DNA of 48,096 bases from Candidatus Aenigmatarchaeota archaeon (GTDB lineage Archaea > Aenigmatarchaeota > Aenigmatarchaeia > QMZS01), in contig JAGLVB010000011.1 in assembly GCA_023134135.1 (NCBI GenBank), forward strand, positions 1 through 48,096. The letters run 5' to 3'. Below the pieces are notes generated by a model, which searched no databases, had not been told where the DNA came from, and saw only the letters and a program-made list of their open reading frames with translations. The translations under genes were made by a program, and so were the position numbers. Shown here piece after piece: positions 1 through 7,385 of the stretch. The first letter of the stretch is position 1, and each line of letters begins with the position of its first letter.

Positions 1-1
1 G

Positions 2-23
2 ACAAACTGTCAAAGTTAGGATA
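2..23. repeat. left copy of 22-bp terminal inverted repeat
   Basis: The sequence from base 2 to 23, beginning ACAAACTGTCAAAG, is the exact reverse complement of the last 22 bases of the window (48075-48096). Identity stops at base 24. It may be the edge of a dispersed element at which the assembly stopped. No other copy was noticed inside the window. Confidence 0.8.
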
Positions 24-63
24 CAGATAAATGTAAAAAACATTATTAATCAATATTTGGGAT

Positions 64-900
64 TTATTTCTTTTCTTCAACAGATTCTTCAGGTTTTGTG
101 TCTTTCATTTCCTCAACTGGTTTATCTTCTTTCACATCTTCCTTTTTTTTTGTTTCTTCCTTTACTTCTTCAACGGGTTTATCTTCTTTAGTTTCTGTTT
201 CTTTTGGTTTATCTTCTTTAGTTTCTGTTTCTTTTGGTTCTTCTTTCATTTCTTTTGGTTTATCTTCTTTAGTTTTTGTTTCTTTTGGTTCTTCTTTCAC
301 TTCCTCAGTTTTAGCCTCTTTAAATTCCTCGACTGGCTTTTCTGTTGCCGGAGCCTCATTAATTTTTGCTCCTTTTTCAGAACCAGTATCGGTGTTTTCA
401 CCTTCAGGAACTTTCTCAACAACTTTTGGTTTCTTAATTTTCTCTTTTAATTTAATCTTATCTTCTTCGTCCTTAAGCACAAGGTAATTTGGCTGATTTA
501 CCATTTTTTCCCCAACCCTCACTTTTTTGTGCGCTATGAACTGTCTTGCCTGTTTTAAAGTGGTTGCAAGACCTTTTTTGAAGAGGATTGTCTGAAGTCT
601 TCTCTCGCATAAATCCTCAAAACTCATGCTAAGTATTTCATCAATATGAACCTTTTTCTCAATTAATCCCATTTTTATCAGTTTATTCATCAATATCTCT
701 TCAGCTTCCTTGTCTTTTGTGGCAAGAATCTTTCTTGCTCTTCTCATAAGGTGTTTAAAAGCGTAGTCGAGTTTCCATATTTCCTTTTTTCGCCTGAAAC
801 CATAATTTTTCTTTAATTCTTTGTCTGCGGCAATACGAGCTGTGTTAAATGTTTTCCTTGGTCTTTTCCATTTCCGCCTTAATTTTTTTGGATCTCCCAT
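64..900 (-). CDS. rps4: 30S ribosomal protein uS4 with long acidic/lysine tail
   Basis: This is the small-subunit primary rRNA-binding protein uS4. The first roughly 155 residues are a normal archaeal S4: a basic N-terminus (MGDPKKLRRKWKRP) and the S4 RNA-binding domain around RRLQTILFKKGLATTLKQAR. About 120 further residues follow, made almost only of K, E, T, P and D with imperfect repeats of the type TKEDKPKE. Archaeal S4 is usually about 160-190 residues, so the 278-residue length comes from this tail. The gene lies two bases downstream of uS13 on the same strand, the conserved archaeal order S13-S4-S11; uS11 would lie beyond the window edge. The start ATG follows the uS13 stop closely, as in translational coupling. 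Confidence 0.95.
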   Translation of the reverse strand: MGDPKKLRRKWKRPRKTFNTARIAADKELKKNYGFRRKKEIWKLDYAFKHLMRRARKILATKDKEAEEILMNKLIKMGLIEKKVHIDEILSMSFEDLCERRLQTILFKKGLATTLKQARQFIAHKKVRVGEKMVNQPNYLVLKDEEDKIKLKEKIKKPKVVEKVPEGENTDTGSEKGAKINEAPATEKPVEEFKEAKTEEVKEEPKETKTKEDKPKEMKEEPKETETKEDKPKETETKEDKPVEEVKEETKKKEDVKEDKPVEEMKDTKPEESVEEKK

Positions 901-902
901 AA

Positions 903-1391
903 TTATTTACCTCCTTTGGAACCAGAAGTCCCACCTTTGGAAGCAGGGTTTGATTTCTTCCTGCTTACTCCAACAGTCTTTCCTTTCCTAAAGTGGCTCT
1001 TTGTTCTCTGACCTCTTACAGGAAGACCAAACTGGTGTCTGATTCCAATATAACATCTGATTTTCCTTAAAAAAGAAATTTCATTCTTATTCTTCAAAAT
1101 AAGGTTTGATTCAATATAATGTTTATCCTCACCTGTTTCCATGTCTTTCTGGTGATTGCGCATCCAGGAAGGTATTTTGTAATTTCCCGGGTTGTAGACA
1201 GCATCCTCAAGTTTTTTGATTTCCTCTTCTGAAAGCTCATTTAGCTTCATTTCTGCGTTAAATCCAAGAGAAACTCTTAGAGCATGGCTGAAATTCTTCC
1301 CCACACCTTTTATTTTCCATAAAGCTCTTTCAATAGGCATAGTTGCGTCTAAATCCTTTCTTGCCAGTCTTATTATCCTTTTCTTCTCCAT
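903..1391 (-). CDS. rps13: 30S ribosomal protein uS13
   Basis: This small-subunit head protein contacts 5S/23S rRNA bridges and tRNA. The N-terminus has IIRLARKDLDATMPIERAL and the helix-two-turn-helix segment KGVGKNFSHALR. The C-terminal region holds the family signature around GIRHQFGLPVRGQRTKSH, followed by a basic Gly/Ser/Lys-rich tail. At 162 residues it fits the archaeal/eukaryotic S18e-type length. It is the first gene of the S13-S4 operon. An AT-rich 200-base intergenic region upstream separates it from a divergently transcribed transporter and should hold both promoters. Confidence 0.96.
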   Translation of the reverse strand: MEKKRIIRLARKDLDATMPIERALWKIKGVGKNFSHALRVSLGFNAEMKLNELSEEEIKKLEDAVYNPGNYKIPSWMRNHQKDMETGEDKHYIESNLILKNKNEISFLRKIRCYIGIRHQFGLPVRGQRTKSHFRKGKTVGVSRKKSNPASKGGTSGSKGGK

Positions 1392-1596
1392 TAATAATTA
1401 AAAATTTAAAAATAGGGTAATAATTCTATATTTTAGCGTTTGGTTATTCAGAAATGACTTGTTGTTTGGGGTGCTAATTACATACTAAAAGTGAGTGATT
1501 ATAGAGGATTTCTATGGACCCAGAATCATTATTCTTAAATTCCCCGTGAATATATTTTCTTAAGAACTGATTTAATTAAATTCAAATAAGTGAATT

Positions 1597-2721
1597 ATGA
1601 ACAAACTATATTCCGCAAGTTTCACTCTTGCAGGAACAATTATCGGAGCAGGTGTTCTCGGTCTGCCTTATGTTATCGGGCAGTCTGGTTTTTTAATAGG
1701 TCTGTTCTGGATGATTATAATTGGTTTTCTCACTCTTTTGGTTTATCTAATGTTAGGGGAAGTAACCCTGAGAACAAAGAAACCCCACCAACTTCCGGGT
1801 CTGGCTGAAAAGTATGTTGGGAGAAAAATGAAACACATTATTGCATTTCTTTCTGTATCCTGGATGTATGGTTCCCTGATTGCTTATGTGCAGGGAAGCG
1901 GTGAATTAATTAATTCTGTTTTAGGAATACCGCCTTTTGCAGCAAAATTGATGTTTTTCATTCCTTTCTCAATAATTGTTTATTTTGGGGTCAAAGGCGT
2001 TGAGAAAACTGAATATTTAATGACACCTGTAATAATTTTCAGCACTATTGTTTTATCTATCGCGGCTCTTTTTTATTTTGAGCCCTCAAATATCTTAAAG
2101 ACTGAAATGTCTAATTTTTTTGCCCCGGTTGGCATAATAATGTTTGCTCTTGCAGGAACTTCCGCAATTCCGCAGATGAAAGAAATTTTATGGAAAGAAA
2201 AAAAGAAATTAAGAAAAAGTATTTTGATTGGATTTTCAATCCCGTTTTTTGTCTATATCATTTTCACAATGATTTGCATAGGAGCTCTTGGGGGAGGAAA
2301 TATCTCTGAAGTTGCAACAATCAGTTTGGGAGAACAGTATGGAACTTTCTTCCTTGTTTTCGGCAATTTATTTGCATTCTTCGCCATGGCAACATGTTTT
2401 GTTTCAATAGGAAATTCACTGATAGAGACTTATAATCAGGATTATGGCATAAACAAAAATACCTCTTTTCTTGCCGCAATTCTCCCCGCATCAATTGCTT
2501 TTTTAGGGCTTTCAGGCTTTACTGAGATATTATCACTCACAGGATGTTTATTTATTGCTCCTTTAATGGTCTCAATCGTATATCTGTTTATAAAAACAAA
2601 GAAAAAAGGCGAGAGAAATCCCGAATATGAGTTAAAAATACCTAACTGGTCTCTGTGGACAATTACCCTGTTCTTTGTATTTGCCACAGCTTTGGTTGGG
2701 TGGCAGTTTTTGTTGTTTTAG
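1597..2721 (+). CDS. aromatic amino acid permease-like transporter
   Basis: This is a 374-residue integral membrane protein with about eleven hydrophobic segments. The N-terminal segment GTIIGAGVLGLPYV is the signature first helix of the tyrosine/tryptophan permease (Aa_trans/HAAAP) family, which imports amino acids by proton symport. A charged loop (around residues 57-80) and a second Ala/Gly-rich helix (FALAGTSAIPQMKEIL, about residue 185) also fit the family. The substrate cannot be read from the sequence. The gene stands alone on the plus strand, divergent from the ribosomal operon. A DPANN cell with reduced biosynthesis would plausibly rely on such uptake; that is inference. Confidence 0.8.
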   Translation: MNKLYSASFTLAGTIIGAGVLGLPYVIGQSGFLIGLFWMIIIGFLTLLVYLMLGEVTLRTKKPHQLPGLAEKYVGRKMKHIIAFLSVSWMYGSLIAYVQGSGELINSVLGIPPFAAKLMFFIPFSIIVYFGVKGVEKTEYLMTPVIIFSTIVLSIAALFYFEPSNILKTEMSNFFAPVGIIMFALAGTSAIPQMKEILWKEKKKLRKSILIGFSIPFFVYIIFTMICIGALGGGNISEVATISLGEQYGTFFLVFGNLFAFFAMATCFVSIGNSLIETYNQDYGINKNTSFLAAILPASIAFLGLSGFTEILSLTGCLFIAPLMVSIVYLFIKTKKKGERNPEYELKIPNWSLWTITLFFVFATALVGWQFLLF

Positions 2722-2748
2722 ATTTAATTATTACCCGTTGTTGTGAAA

Positions 2749-2958
2749 TTATACTTCTACCCATTCACTACACGCATATTTACAGGCTAATGGTTCACCA
2801 TCTTTAACTGGATGAGGACAACCCGCACAATCCATAGTAATTCTTAATTCATTTATCTCATCATTACTTAAATCAGATAGATTACTTAAATCAGGGATTG
2901 CTGAAGCTAAAGTGCACCTTCCATAAACTTTTCTATCTTCTCCAATTGCATAAATCAT
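2749..2958 (-). CDS. small cysteine-containing protein, unknown function
   Basis: This 69-residue protein has no family I recognise. Five cysteines sit in an arrangement that could bind a metal: one at residue 15, a CAGC pair near 44-47, and a C-x3-C pair near 59-63 (CKYAC). There is no signal peptide or membrane segment, so it is probably cytoplasmic. The start ATG is preceded by an AT-rich stretch suitable for a promoter. It is tail-to-tail with the upstream permease. Confidence 0.55.
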   Translation of the reverse strand: MIYAIGEDRKVYGRCTLASAIPDLSNLSDLSNDEINELRITMDCAGCPHPVKDGEPLACKYACSEWVEV

Positions 2959-3033
2959 CTCAGGCTGACCCGCAAAAGGACAAATTATAATTAGGTGATA
3001 AATTATTTAACCGTATTATATTTTATGGCTAAT

Positions 3034-3126
3034 TCAAATATAATTAGTGGTTGGATTCATTAAATCTTCATCGCTTGCCTTTTCCCATATTATTAATTCC
3101 TGTTTTAAGTTTTTTTCTGTTTCCAT
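3034..3126 (-). CDS. tiny acidic ORF (30 aa), possible gene
   Basis: This short ORF begins METEKNLKQELIIWEKASDE and ends with TGA. The composition looks coding (charged, helical, one Trp) rather than random, and similar short helical N-termini occur in small regulator or antitoxin proteins. A TATA-like TATTTATATG lies about 20 bases before the start on the minus strand. An in-frame ATG seven codons upstream could extend it to 37 residues. No partner toxin is adjacent. It is a weak call. Confidence 0.35.
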   Translation of the reverse strand: METEKNLKQELIIWEKASDEDLMNPTTNYI

Positions 3127-3229
3127 AATTATTTTGATAAAATTCATATAAATACTCAAATGGTGAATTAAGTATTGTAAAGGGAATGATATTAATCTTA
3201 GGTTTAATTATTGTCGGTTGTTTTAGTGG

Positions 3230-3742
3230 TTAGAAATTTTGTCCTCCACCCGGTGGTTGTCCTTTTGGATTATCACCCGGCCATTTCAATTTTCCGCCAA
3301 CACTCAAAATCAGAACCACAAAAACAATCCCGGCAATTAACAAAATATCATCAGAAGAAATCATTGAACCCGAGGGCAATGGAATTGACTGATAAACACT
3401 CATAAACACAAGGAACAGGATACCTATTGCAATCAACATCTCCCAAGTTGCAGCAGATTTAGTTCCATCCTTTTCTTCAAAAAGCAGATTTTTCAGCAGA
3501 ACAAACACAAAAAGGATAATGAATAAAATACAGAGATAAGGAAGCCACGAATATAATAATGTTACATAAGCCTCGGAAATCAGCGAGAACATAGCCATCG
3601 ATAGGGCAATCAGAACATTTACCTCTTTCTTGTTAAATATCCTTGAGATTGAAAGAACCCCGAAAACAAGGGCAAATGTGAATATTAAGGGAATTATATA
3701 ATAGATATATCCAGAGAGCATCCCTGAAGAGAAGAATACCAT
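3230..3742 (-). CDS. hypothetical five-helix membrane protein
   Basis: This 170-residue protein has hydrophobic segments at about residues 10-32, 42-62, 66-86, 101-118 and 131-148. It ends in a cytosolic or external Pro/Gly-rich tail (GQPPGGGQNF). No catalytic motif or known domain is visible. Similar small uncharacterised membrane proteins are frequent in DPANN genomes. It starts about 30 bases from the tRNA-Glu gene on the opposite strand, so the two promoters must lie back to back in a very short AT-rich spacer. Confidence 0.6.
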   Translation of the reverse strand: MVFFSSGMLSGYIYYIIPLIFTFALVFGVLSISRIFNKKEVNVLIALSMAMFSLISEAYVTLLYSWLPYLCILFIILFVFVLLKNLLFEEKDGTKSAATWEMLIAIGILFLVFMSVYQSIPLPSGSMISSDDILLIAGIVFVVLILSVGGKLKWPGDNPKGQPPGGGQNF

Positions 3743-3794
3743 AATTAGATTATTTTTATATTAACATTTATGCCCCTGTAGTCTAGCTCGGTTA

Positions 3795-3839
3795 AACCCT
3801 TTTAAAAGAAATCAAATCTTAATAAAATAAAGGGACCAT
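3795..3839 (+). other. tRNA-Glu intron 1 (D loop)
   Basis: This is an insert of about 45 bases between D-loop A21 (3794) and D-stem G22 (3840). Internal CCCTTT (3797-3802) can pair with AAAGGG near its 3' end, giving a closed hairpin. The boundaries are inferred from restoring the D arm. Confidence 0.7.
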
Positions 3840-3855
3840 GGATACCGGCCTCTCG

Positions 3856-3925
3856 TGAGGTTTTCTTTCTCGAAAGAAACACCTCAAGCAAAAGAAAGGA
3901 AAATTCAAAAATAACTCAAGGAGAC
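3856..3925 (+). other. tRNA-Glu intron 2 (anticodon loop 37/38)
   Basis: This is a 70-base insert at the canonical archaeal position after base 37. GAGGT pairs with ACCTC and TTCTTT with AAAGAA, forming a long hairpin with a small loop. It carries the block AAAAGAAAGGAAAATT (3890-3905), identical to a block in the tRNA-Gly intron (23660-23675). Confidence 0.8.
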
Positions 3926-3946
3926 AGCCGGTGACCCGGGTTCAAA

Positions 3947-4069
3947 GCAACCTTTCCTACTTTTGTGAAGCAAAAGGAGGCACCGTTTGCAAAGCAAACG
4001 AGTGTTCTAATTCAAAGATTAGAAAGGTCTGCACCCCAAAGAAAGGAAAAGCAATGGGTGAATTGAAAA
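3947..4069 (+). other. tRNA-Glu intron 3 (T loop, about 59/60)
   Basis: This is a 123-base insert splitting the T loop TTCAAA|T. It contains AACCTTTCCTA (3949-3959), GCACCGTTT (3980-3988), ACGAGTGTT (3998-4006) and AAAGAAAGGAAAA (4038-4050), in the same order as in the tRNA-Gly anticodon-loop intron. Local hairpins are CTTTTG/CAAAAG, GTTTGC/GCAAAC and CTAAT/ATTAG, and CCTTTC can pair long-range with GAAAGG. It also holds GGTCTGCACCCCAAA (4026-4040), matching the tRNA-Arg T-loop intron. Confidence 0.8.
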
Positions 4070-4112
4070 TCCCGGCAGGGGCAGATATCTTATATATTTA
4101 AGTTATTTATAT

Positions 4113-4364
4113 ATGGTAGAAAGAAATTCTATAAATACTAATATAACATTTGATAAATCAGTTAAAAAAGATATTTTGGCTCTTTTAGGCAAAGATATTA
4201 ATGAAGATAATTTAATTGTAGAAAAAACGGATCTTGAACAAAAAGTATTGACTTTTGAAGGTGAAGAAATCTCTTTAGAAGAATTTGGAGGAATACAAAA
4301 GGGTTCTGAAGTTTTTATAAAAAATAATTTGGTTTCTCTTATAAAACTTTCAAAGAAGGTGTAA
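4113..4364 (+). CDS. small hypothetical protein, first gene of tRNA-Glu-linked unit
   Basis: This is an 83-residue, mixed-charge protein beginning 29 bases after the tRNA-Glu 3' end. The C-terminal half, with segments GEEISLEEFGGI and KGSEVFIKNNLVSLI, looks like a compact beta-rich domain. I do not recognise a named family. It ends two bases before the next gene, so the two are surely co-transcribed; the small-large arrangement is compatible with a regulator/effector or toxin-antitoxin pair, but nothing in the sequence proves that. The DNA is noticeably more AT-rich than nearby housekeeping genes, suggesting recent acquisition beside a tRNA. Confidence 0.6.
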   Translation: MVERNSINTNITFDKSVKKDILALLGKDINEDNLIVEKTDLEQKVLTFEGEEISLEEFGGIQKGSEVFIKNNLVSLIKLSKKV

Positions 4365-4366
4365 TA

Positions 4367-5155
4367 ATGAATTGGTTCGATAAATTAAAAAAACTTATCC
4401 ACATTGAAATTAATTCTCCAATAATTAATATAAATATTATTAAAGATTCAGATAATTCAACTATTGGAAAATATGATTATGATGAAACCAAAGAGAAATT
4501 AAATTTGTATTTAGATAAACTTGATGATAAAACAAAGGAACAATTAAACCCTATATTTCAAGAATATCTTGGAGAAGGAAACAAACTTTTAGAAAATGAA
4601 ACTTCTGAATTATTGTATAGTCTTTATAGATATAATAAAGAAACAAAAAATAGACCTATTCTGAATTTTTTTAAACCAATTATTCCAATTGAAGATTTTA
4701 GAGCTTTAGAAGCTTCTTTATATCTTAGAGAGAGTTTTATTAAAAAAGAAGATATTAGAAAATTAAAGAGAGATATAAAAGATAGATTTGGAAATAGAGG
4801 AAATAATATTTCTAATTTGTGCACTGCGGGTTATTTTGAAGAATTTTTAATGCCACTTCATAATTACTCAAGGGACCAATTTACAAAATTGTATGAACTT
4901 ATTGTATTAAATGCTGTATTGGCAATTTTTGTGCATAAACAAATGCCTTTGGAAGAAATAACCAGTCAAATAAAGAAGAAATTAGAAATATCTAAAAGAT
5001 ATGGCATTAAATTTATCCATATCCATGGAATAGGAAAATCGAATATTGCTAAAATTAAAAATTGTATAGCTTATGAAAAAAAGTTTTTTGATTTTTTTGA
5101 GAAAAATAATTATGAAAAGGAAGATATAATTATAGTTGAATTGTTATTGAAATAA
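4367..5155 (+). CDS. hypothetical protein (262 aa), second gene of tRNA-Glu-linked unit
   Basis: There is no recognised domain. The N-terminus (IHIEINSPIININIIKDSD) is beta-like. A long charged helical middle follows, and a C-terminal region around residues 210-235 reads KFIHIHGIGKSNIAKI. The GIGKS stretch lacks the spacing of a true Walker A motif, so I do not call an NTPase. There is no signal peptide; one moderately hydrophobic stretch (LYELIVLNAVLAIFV) is more likely a buried helix than a membrane anchor. Tight spacing to the genes before (2 bases) and after (7 bases) implies one operon. Codon use is strongly A/T-biased. Confidence 0.6.
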   Translation: MNWFDKLKKLIHIEINSPIININIIKDSDNSTIGKYDYDETKEKLNLYLDKLDDKTKEQLNPIFQEYLGEGNKLLENETSELLYSLYRYNKETKNRPILNFFKPIIPIEDFRALEASLYLRESFIKKEDIRKLKRDIKDRFGNRGNNISNLCTAGYFEEFLMPLHNYSRDQFTKLYELIVLNAVLAIFVHKQMPLEEITSQIKKKLEISKRYGIKFIHIHGIGKSNIAKIKNCIAYEKKFFDFFEKNNYEKEDIIIVELLLK

Positions 5156-5162
5156 ATTAATT

Positions 5163-5741
5163 ATGGCAAACCCCTATCTAATTGTCTCAATAGAAACAGT
5201 CCCAATCAAGATTGAGAAATATATGGATTTGGACGAAGATTCAAGAAAGGAATTATTAAACCCAATTGACTCGAAAATAATCGCTATTGGGATACGGTGT
5301 CAGGGCGAAAATAAAATATTCTGCGGGGAAAATGAAAAGGATATTCTTGACAAATTCTGGTTTGAATGGAATCTGATTACAAAAGGAAGTTCCTATAATT
5401 CAATAATCGGATTCAATATTTCAAGTTTTGATATCCCTTTTATTGCAACAAGAAGTTTCATTAACGGGAACATTATCTCCCCCTTTTCTTTGAAACAAAT
5501 GATTGATTTAAGGGACAAGATAAATGCTTATAGGTATGGAAAAACAAGAGGGAAACTTAAGGAATACGCTTCTTTGCTAAAACTAAAAACTATAGAAATC
5601 GAAGGCAGGGATATTGCAAAATTATATTACAACAAAGACCTTGATAAAATAAAATCCCATCTTTCAAATAATCTTGAAATTGTTGATGGGTTGTATAAGA
5701 GGGCAGTTGAGACAAATATAATTAAAATTAATAGATGGTGA
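5163..5741 (+). CDS. PolB/DnaQ-type 3'-5' exonuclease-like protein, probably inactive
   Basis: The 192-residue fold resembles the predicted exonuclease family related to family-B polymerase proofreading domains. Exo I is expected as DIET but reads SIETVP here, losing the first metal-binding Asp. Exo II is present as GFNISSFDIPF. At Exo III, where a Y-x3-D type motif is expected, the sequence reads HLSNNLEIVDGLY, with Asn in the likely Asp position. The protein may therefore bind nucleic acid without cutting it, or the acids may be supplied differently. It starts 7 bases after the previous gene, so it probably belongs to the same unit. A real exonuclease gene follows about 90 bases later. Confidence 0.65.
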   Translation: MANPYLIVSIETVPIKIEKYMDLDEDSRKELLNPIDSKIIAIGIRCQGENKIFCGENEKDILDKFWFEWNLITKGSSYNSIIGFNISSFDIPFIATRSFINGNIISPFSLKQMIDLRDKINAYRYGKTRGKLKEYASLLKLKTIEIEGRDIAKLYYNKDLDKIKSHLSNNLEIVDGLYKRAVETNIIKINRW

Positions 5742-5831
5742 TTAAAATTATCAATGTTTAGTTTAGTAAAAGTAACAGAAGTAAATTATAGTTGTCAATA
5801 CCCCATTTAATAAAAAGATTGATGGTAGATT

Positions 5832-6407
5832 ATGTACTTATTCTTTGACACGGAGACAACAGGATTGCCGAGAGATTATAAAGCCCCAATCTCGGAACTG
5901 GATAACTGGCCAAGAATGGTTCAGATTGCCTGGTTGCAGTATAATGATTTGGGAGAGAAATTGCTGGGCAGGACTTATATAATAAAACCTCAGGGATTTA
6001 CAGTACCTGAAAACGCATCAAGAATTCATGGGATTACAAATGAGATGGCTGTTAATGAAGGTTCTGATTTAAAAGAAGTATTGCTGGAATTTTCAGAAGT
6101 CCTGAATAAATCAAAAACTTTGGTTGCCCACAATATTAGTTTTGATGAAAAAATTGTGGGAGCTGAATTATTAAGAAATAATATTGAAACCAATATTTTG
6201 GAAATTCCGAAAATCTGCACCATGAAATCCTCGATGGATTTTTGTAAAATACCTTCTAGGTATCGGAGATATAAATGGCCTAATCTATCAGAACTTCACA
6301 GCATCTTATTTAATAAACCTCTTCTAAATGGACATGATGCGATGGTTGATACAACTGCCTGCGCTGAATGTTTTTTTGAATTAAAAAGCCGTGGGGTTAT
6401 AGAATAA
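5832..6407 (+). CDS. DEDDh 3'-5' exonuclease (DnaQ/RNase T family)
   Basis: This 191-residue stand-alone exonuclease has all family acids: DTETTG at residues 6-11, AHNISFD in the middle, and the final H-x4-D motif as GHDAMVDT near residue 174. It would remove nucleotides from DNA or RNA 3' ends in a two-metal reaction. The WPRMVQIAW segment is shared with DnaQ-like proteins common in bacteria, so lateral acquisition is possible. It is separated by 90 bases from the degenerate exonuclease-like gene and probably has its own promoter. Confidence 0.85.
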   Translation: MYLFFDTETTGLPRDYKAPISELDNWPRMVQIAWLQYNDLGEKLLGRTYIIKPQGFTVPENASRIHGITNEMAVNEGSDLKEVLLEFSEVLNKSKTLVAHNISFDEKIVGAELLRNNIETNILEIPKICTMKSSMDFCKIPSRYRRYKWPNLSELHSILFNKPLLNGHDAMVDTTACAECFFELKSRGVIE

Positions 6408-6455
6408 ATTTCCCCTTGCAATAAAATAGAGTATTAATAAAACCATAAAATTATT

Positions 6456-7376
6456 ATGCCTAAGAAAAAATCAGTTAATATGAAAACCAAAAAATCTTCT
6501 GAAAATAAAACTTCCAATAAGAAACCAAAAAGCACTCAAAAGAAGAAAGTTGAAAATGTTTCTGGAAAGAAAACACTAAAACACAACATAATTCATTTTG
6601 AATCTGAAGTTAATTCTCTGGGAAGAAAATTTGAAAAAACTGCGGATAGAGGATGCGAAAGAACTGAGTGCTGGTTTAATAAAACTTTTGGGTGGGCAGG
6701 TCCCTTAATTTCAGGAATATTTGGATTGCTATTTCTTGTTTTAGGTGTCTGGGTATTGGGATTTATGAATTTTCATATAAAAAATAATATTCTTTCAGGA
6801 ATACATTTATTTTTTCTTGCAAATTTAGGTCTGTTTTTTCTTATATTTATTTTCTTTTCGTATACTTCATATTTTTCCAGAAATCATAGAAAAACATATC
6901 TGCCTTTTTCCCCAATCATAGATGCTTTGGGTTTTGTAATAGGCGCCTGGGTTGTTTTGCGTATAATTGGAATTGTTGGTATTTATGAAAATATTTCAAC
7001 AATTTACACTATTGCTTTTTATGCGGAGAAAAACTTATTTTGGATTTTCTGGTTTGTTGTCCTGTTTGGATATTTCATCCTATTGATTAAAATACTTTCA
7101 AAAGAATCAATAAAAAACACAAAGAATAATATTATGGTAAAGAAAACTTCCAAAACAAAAATCTCTAAAAAAGAAATCAAGAAAATTTACAGGTCCGGAG
7201 AAGAAAGAATTCTGGGCGGTGTTTGCGGGGGTATTGCAGAACATTTAAATGTTGATCCTACATTAATCAGATTTCTCTGGGTATTAGGAAGTCTTGCTTG
7301 GGGGACGGGAATTTTATTATATATAATTGCGTGGATTATAATTCCAAGAAATCCCGAGCATAAGTGGGAGGCTTAA
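6456..7376 (+). CDS. membrane protein with C-terminal PspC domain
   Basis: The 306 residues begin with a Lys/Ser-rich cytosolic tail (1-40). Hydrophobic segments follow at about 81-103, 112-136, 155-175 and 193-214. A PspC domain spans residues 244-300 and shows RILGGVCGGIAEHLNVDP and LLYIIAWIIIPRNP. In bacteria PspC-type domains sense or stabilise a stressed membrane; the role in archaea is not established. The four extra helices do not match a family I can name. The gene ends nine bases before the stop of the convergent radical SAM gene. Confidence 0.75.
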   Translation: MPKKKSVNMKTKKSSENKTSNKKPKSTQKKKVENVSGKKTLKHNIIHFESEVNSLGRKFEKTADRGCERTECWFNKTFGWAGPLISGIFGLLFLVLGVWVLGFMNFHIKNNILSGIHLFFLANLGLFFLIFIFFSYTSYFSRNHRKTYLPFSPIIDALGFVIGAWVVLRIIGIVGIYENISTIYTIAFYAEKNLFWIFWFVVLFGYFILLIKILSKESIKNTKNNIMVKKTSKTKISKKEIKKIYRSGEERILGGVCGGIAEHLNVDPTLIRFLWVLGSLAWGTGILLYIIAWIIIPRNPEHKWEA

Positions 7377-7385
7377 TTTCTAGTT

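Larger units (their letters stand above)
3772..4083 (+). tRNA. tRNA-Glu(CTC) interrupted by three introns
   Basis: The acceptor arms GCCCCTG (3772-3778) and CAGGGGC (4076-4082) pair fully, with A73 at 4083 and no encoded CCA. The D stem is GTCT/GGAT, and the anticodon stem CCGGC/GCCGG (3845-3849, 3927-3931) frames a loop with T33 and anticodon CTC (3852-3854). The T stem is CCGGG/CCCGG (3936-3940, 4071-4075). Removing the inserts at 3795-3839, 3856-3925 and 3947-4069 leaves a regular tRNA of ordinary length. The insert after position 37 is the canonical archaeal site; those in the D loop and T loop are non-canonical. Exact splice points can shift by a base or two. A TATA-like TTTTTATATTA lies just upstream. 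Confidence 0.88.

Noticed and set aside
98-487. Ser/Phe-rich plus-strand ORF
   Set aside because: It is the antisense reading of the Lys/Glu repeats in the uS4 tail.
3947-4069. Group I intron identity for the tRNA-Glu T-loop intron (TTCAAAGATTAGA resembles a group I core strand)
   Set aside because: The insert is only about 123 bases, too short for a group I core. The matching stretch is part of a simple local hairpin (CTAAT/ATTAG), and the tRNA-Gly relative lacks it.
5031-5048. Walker A motif in the 262-aa protein (GIGKS)
   Set aside because: The glycine required five residues before the GK is missing and there is no Walker B partner.
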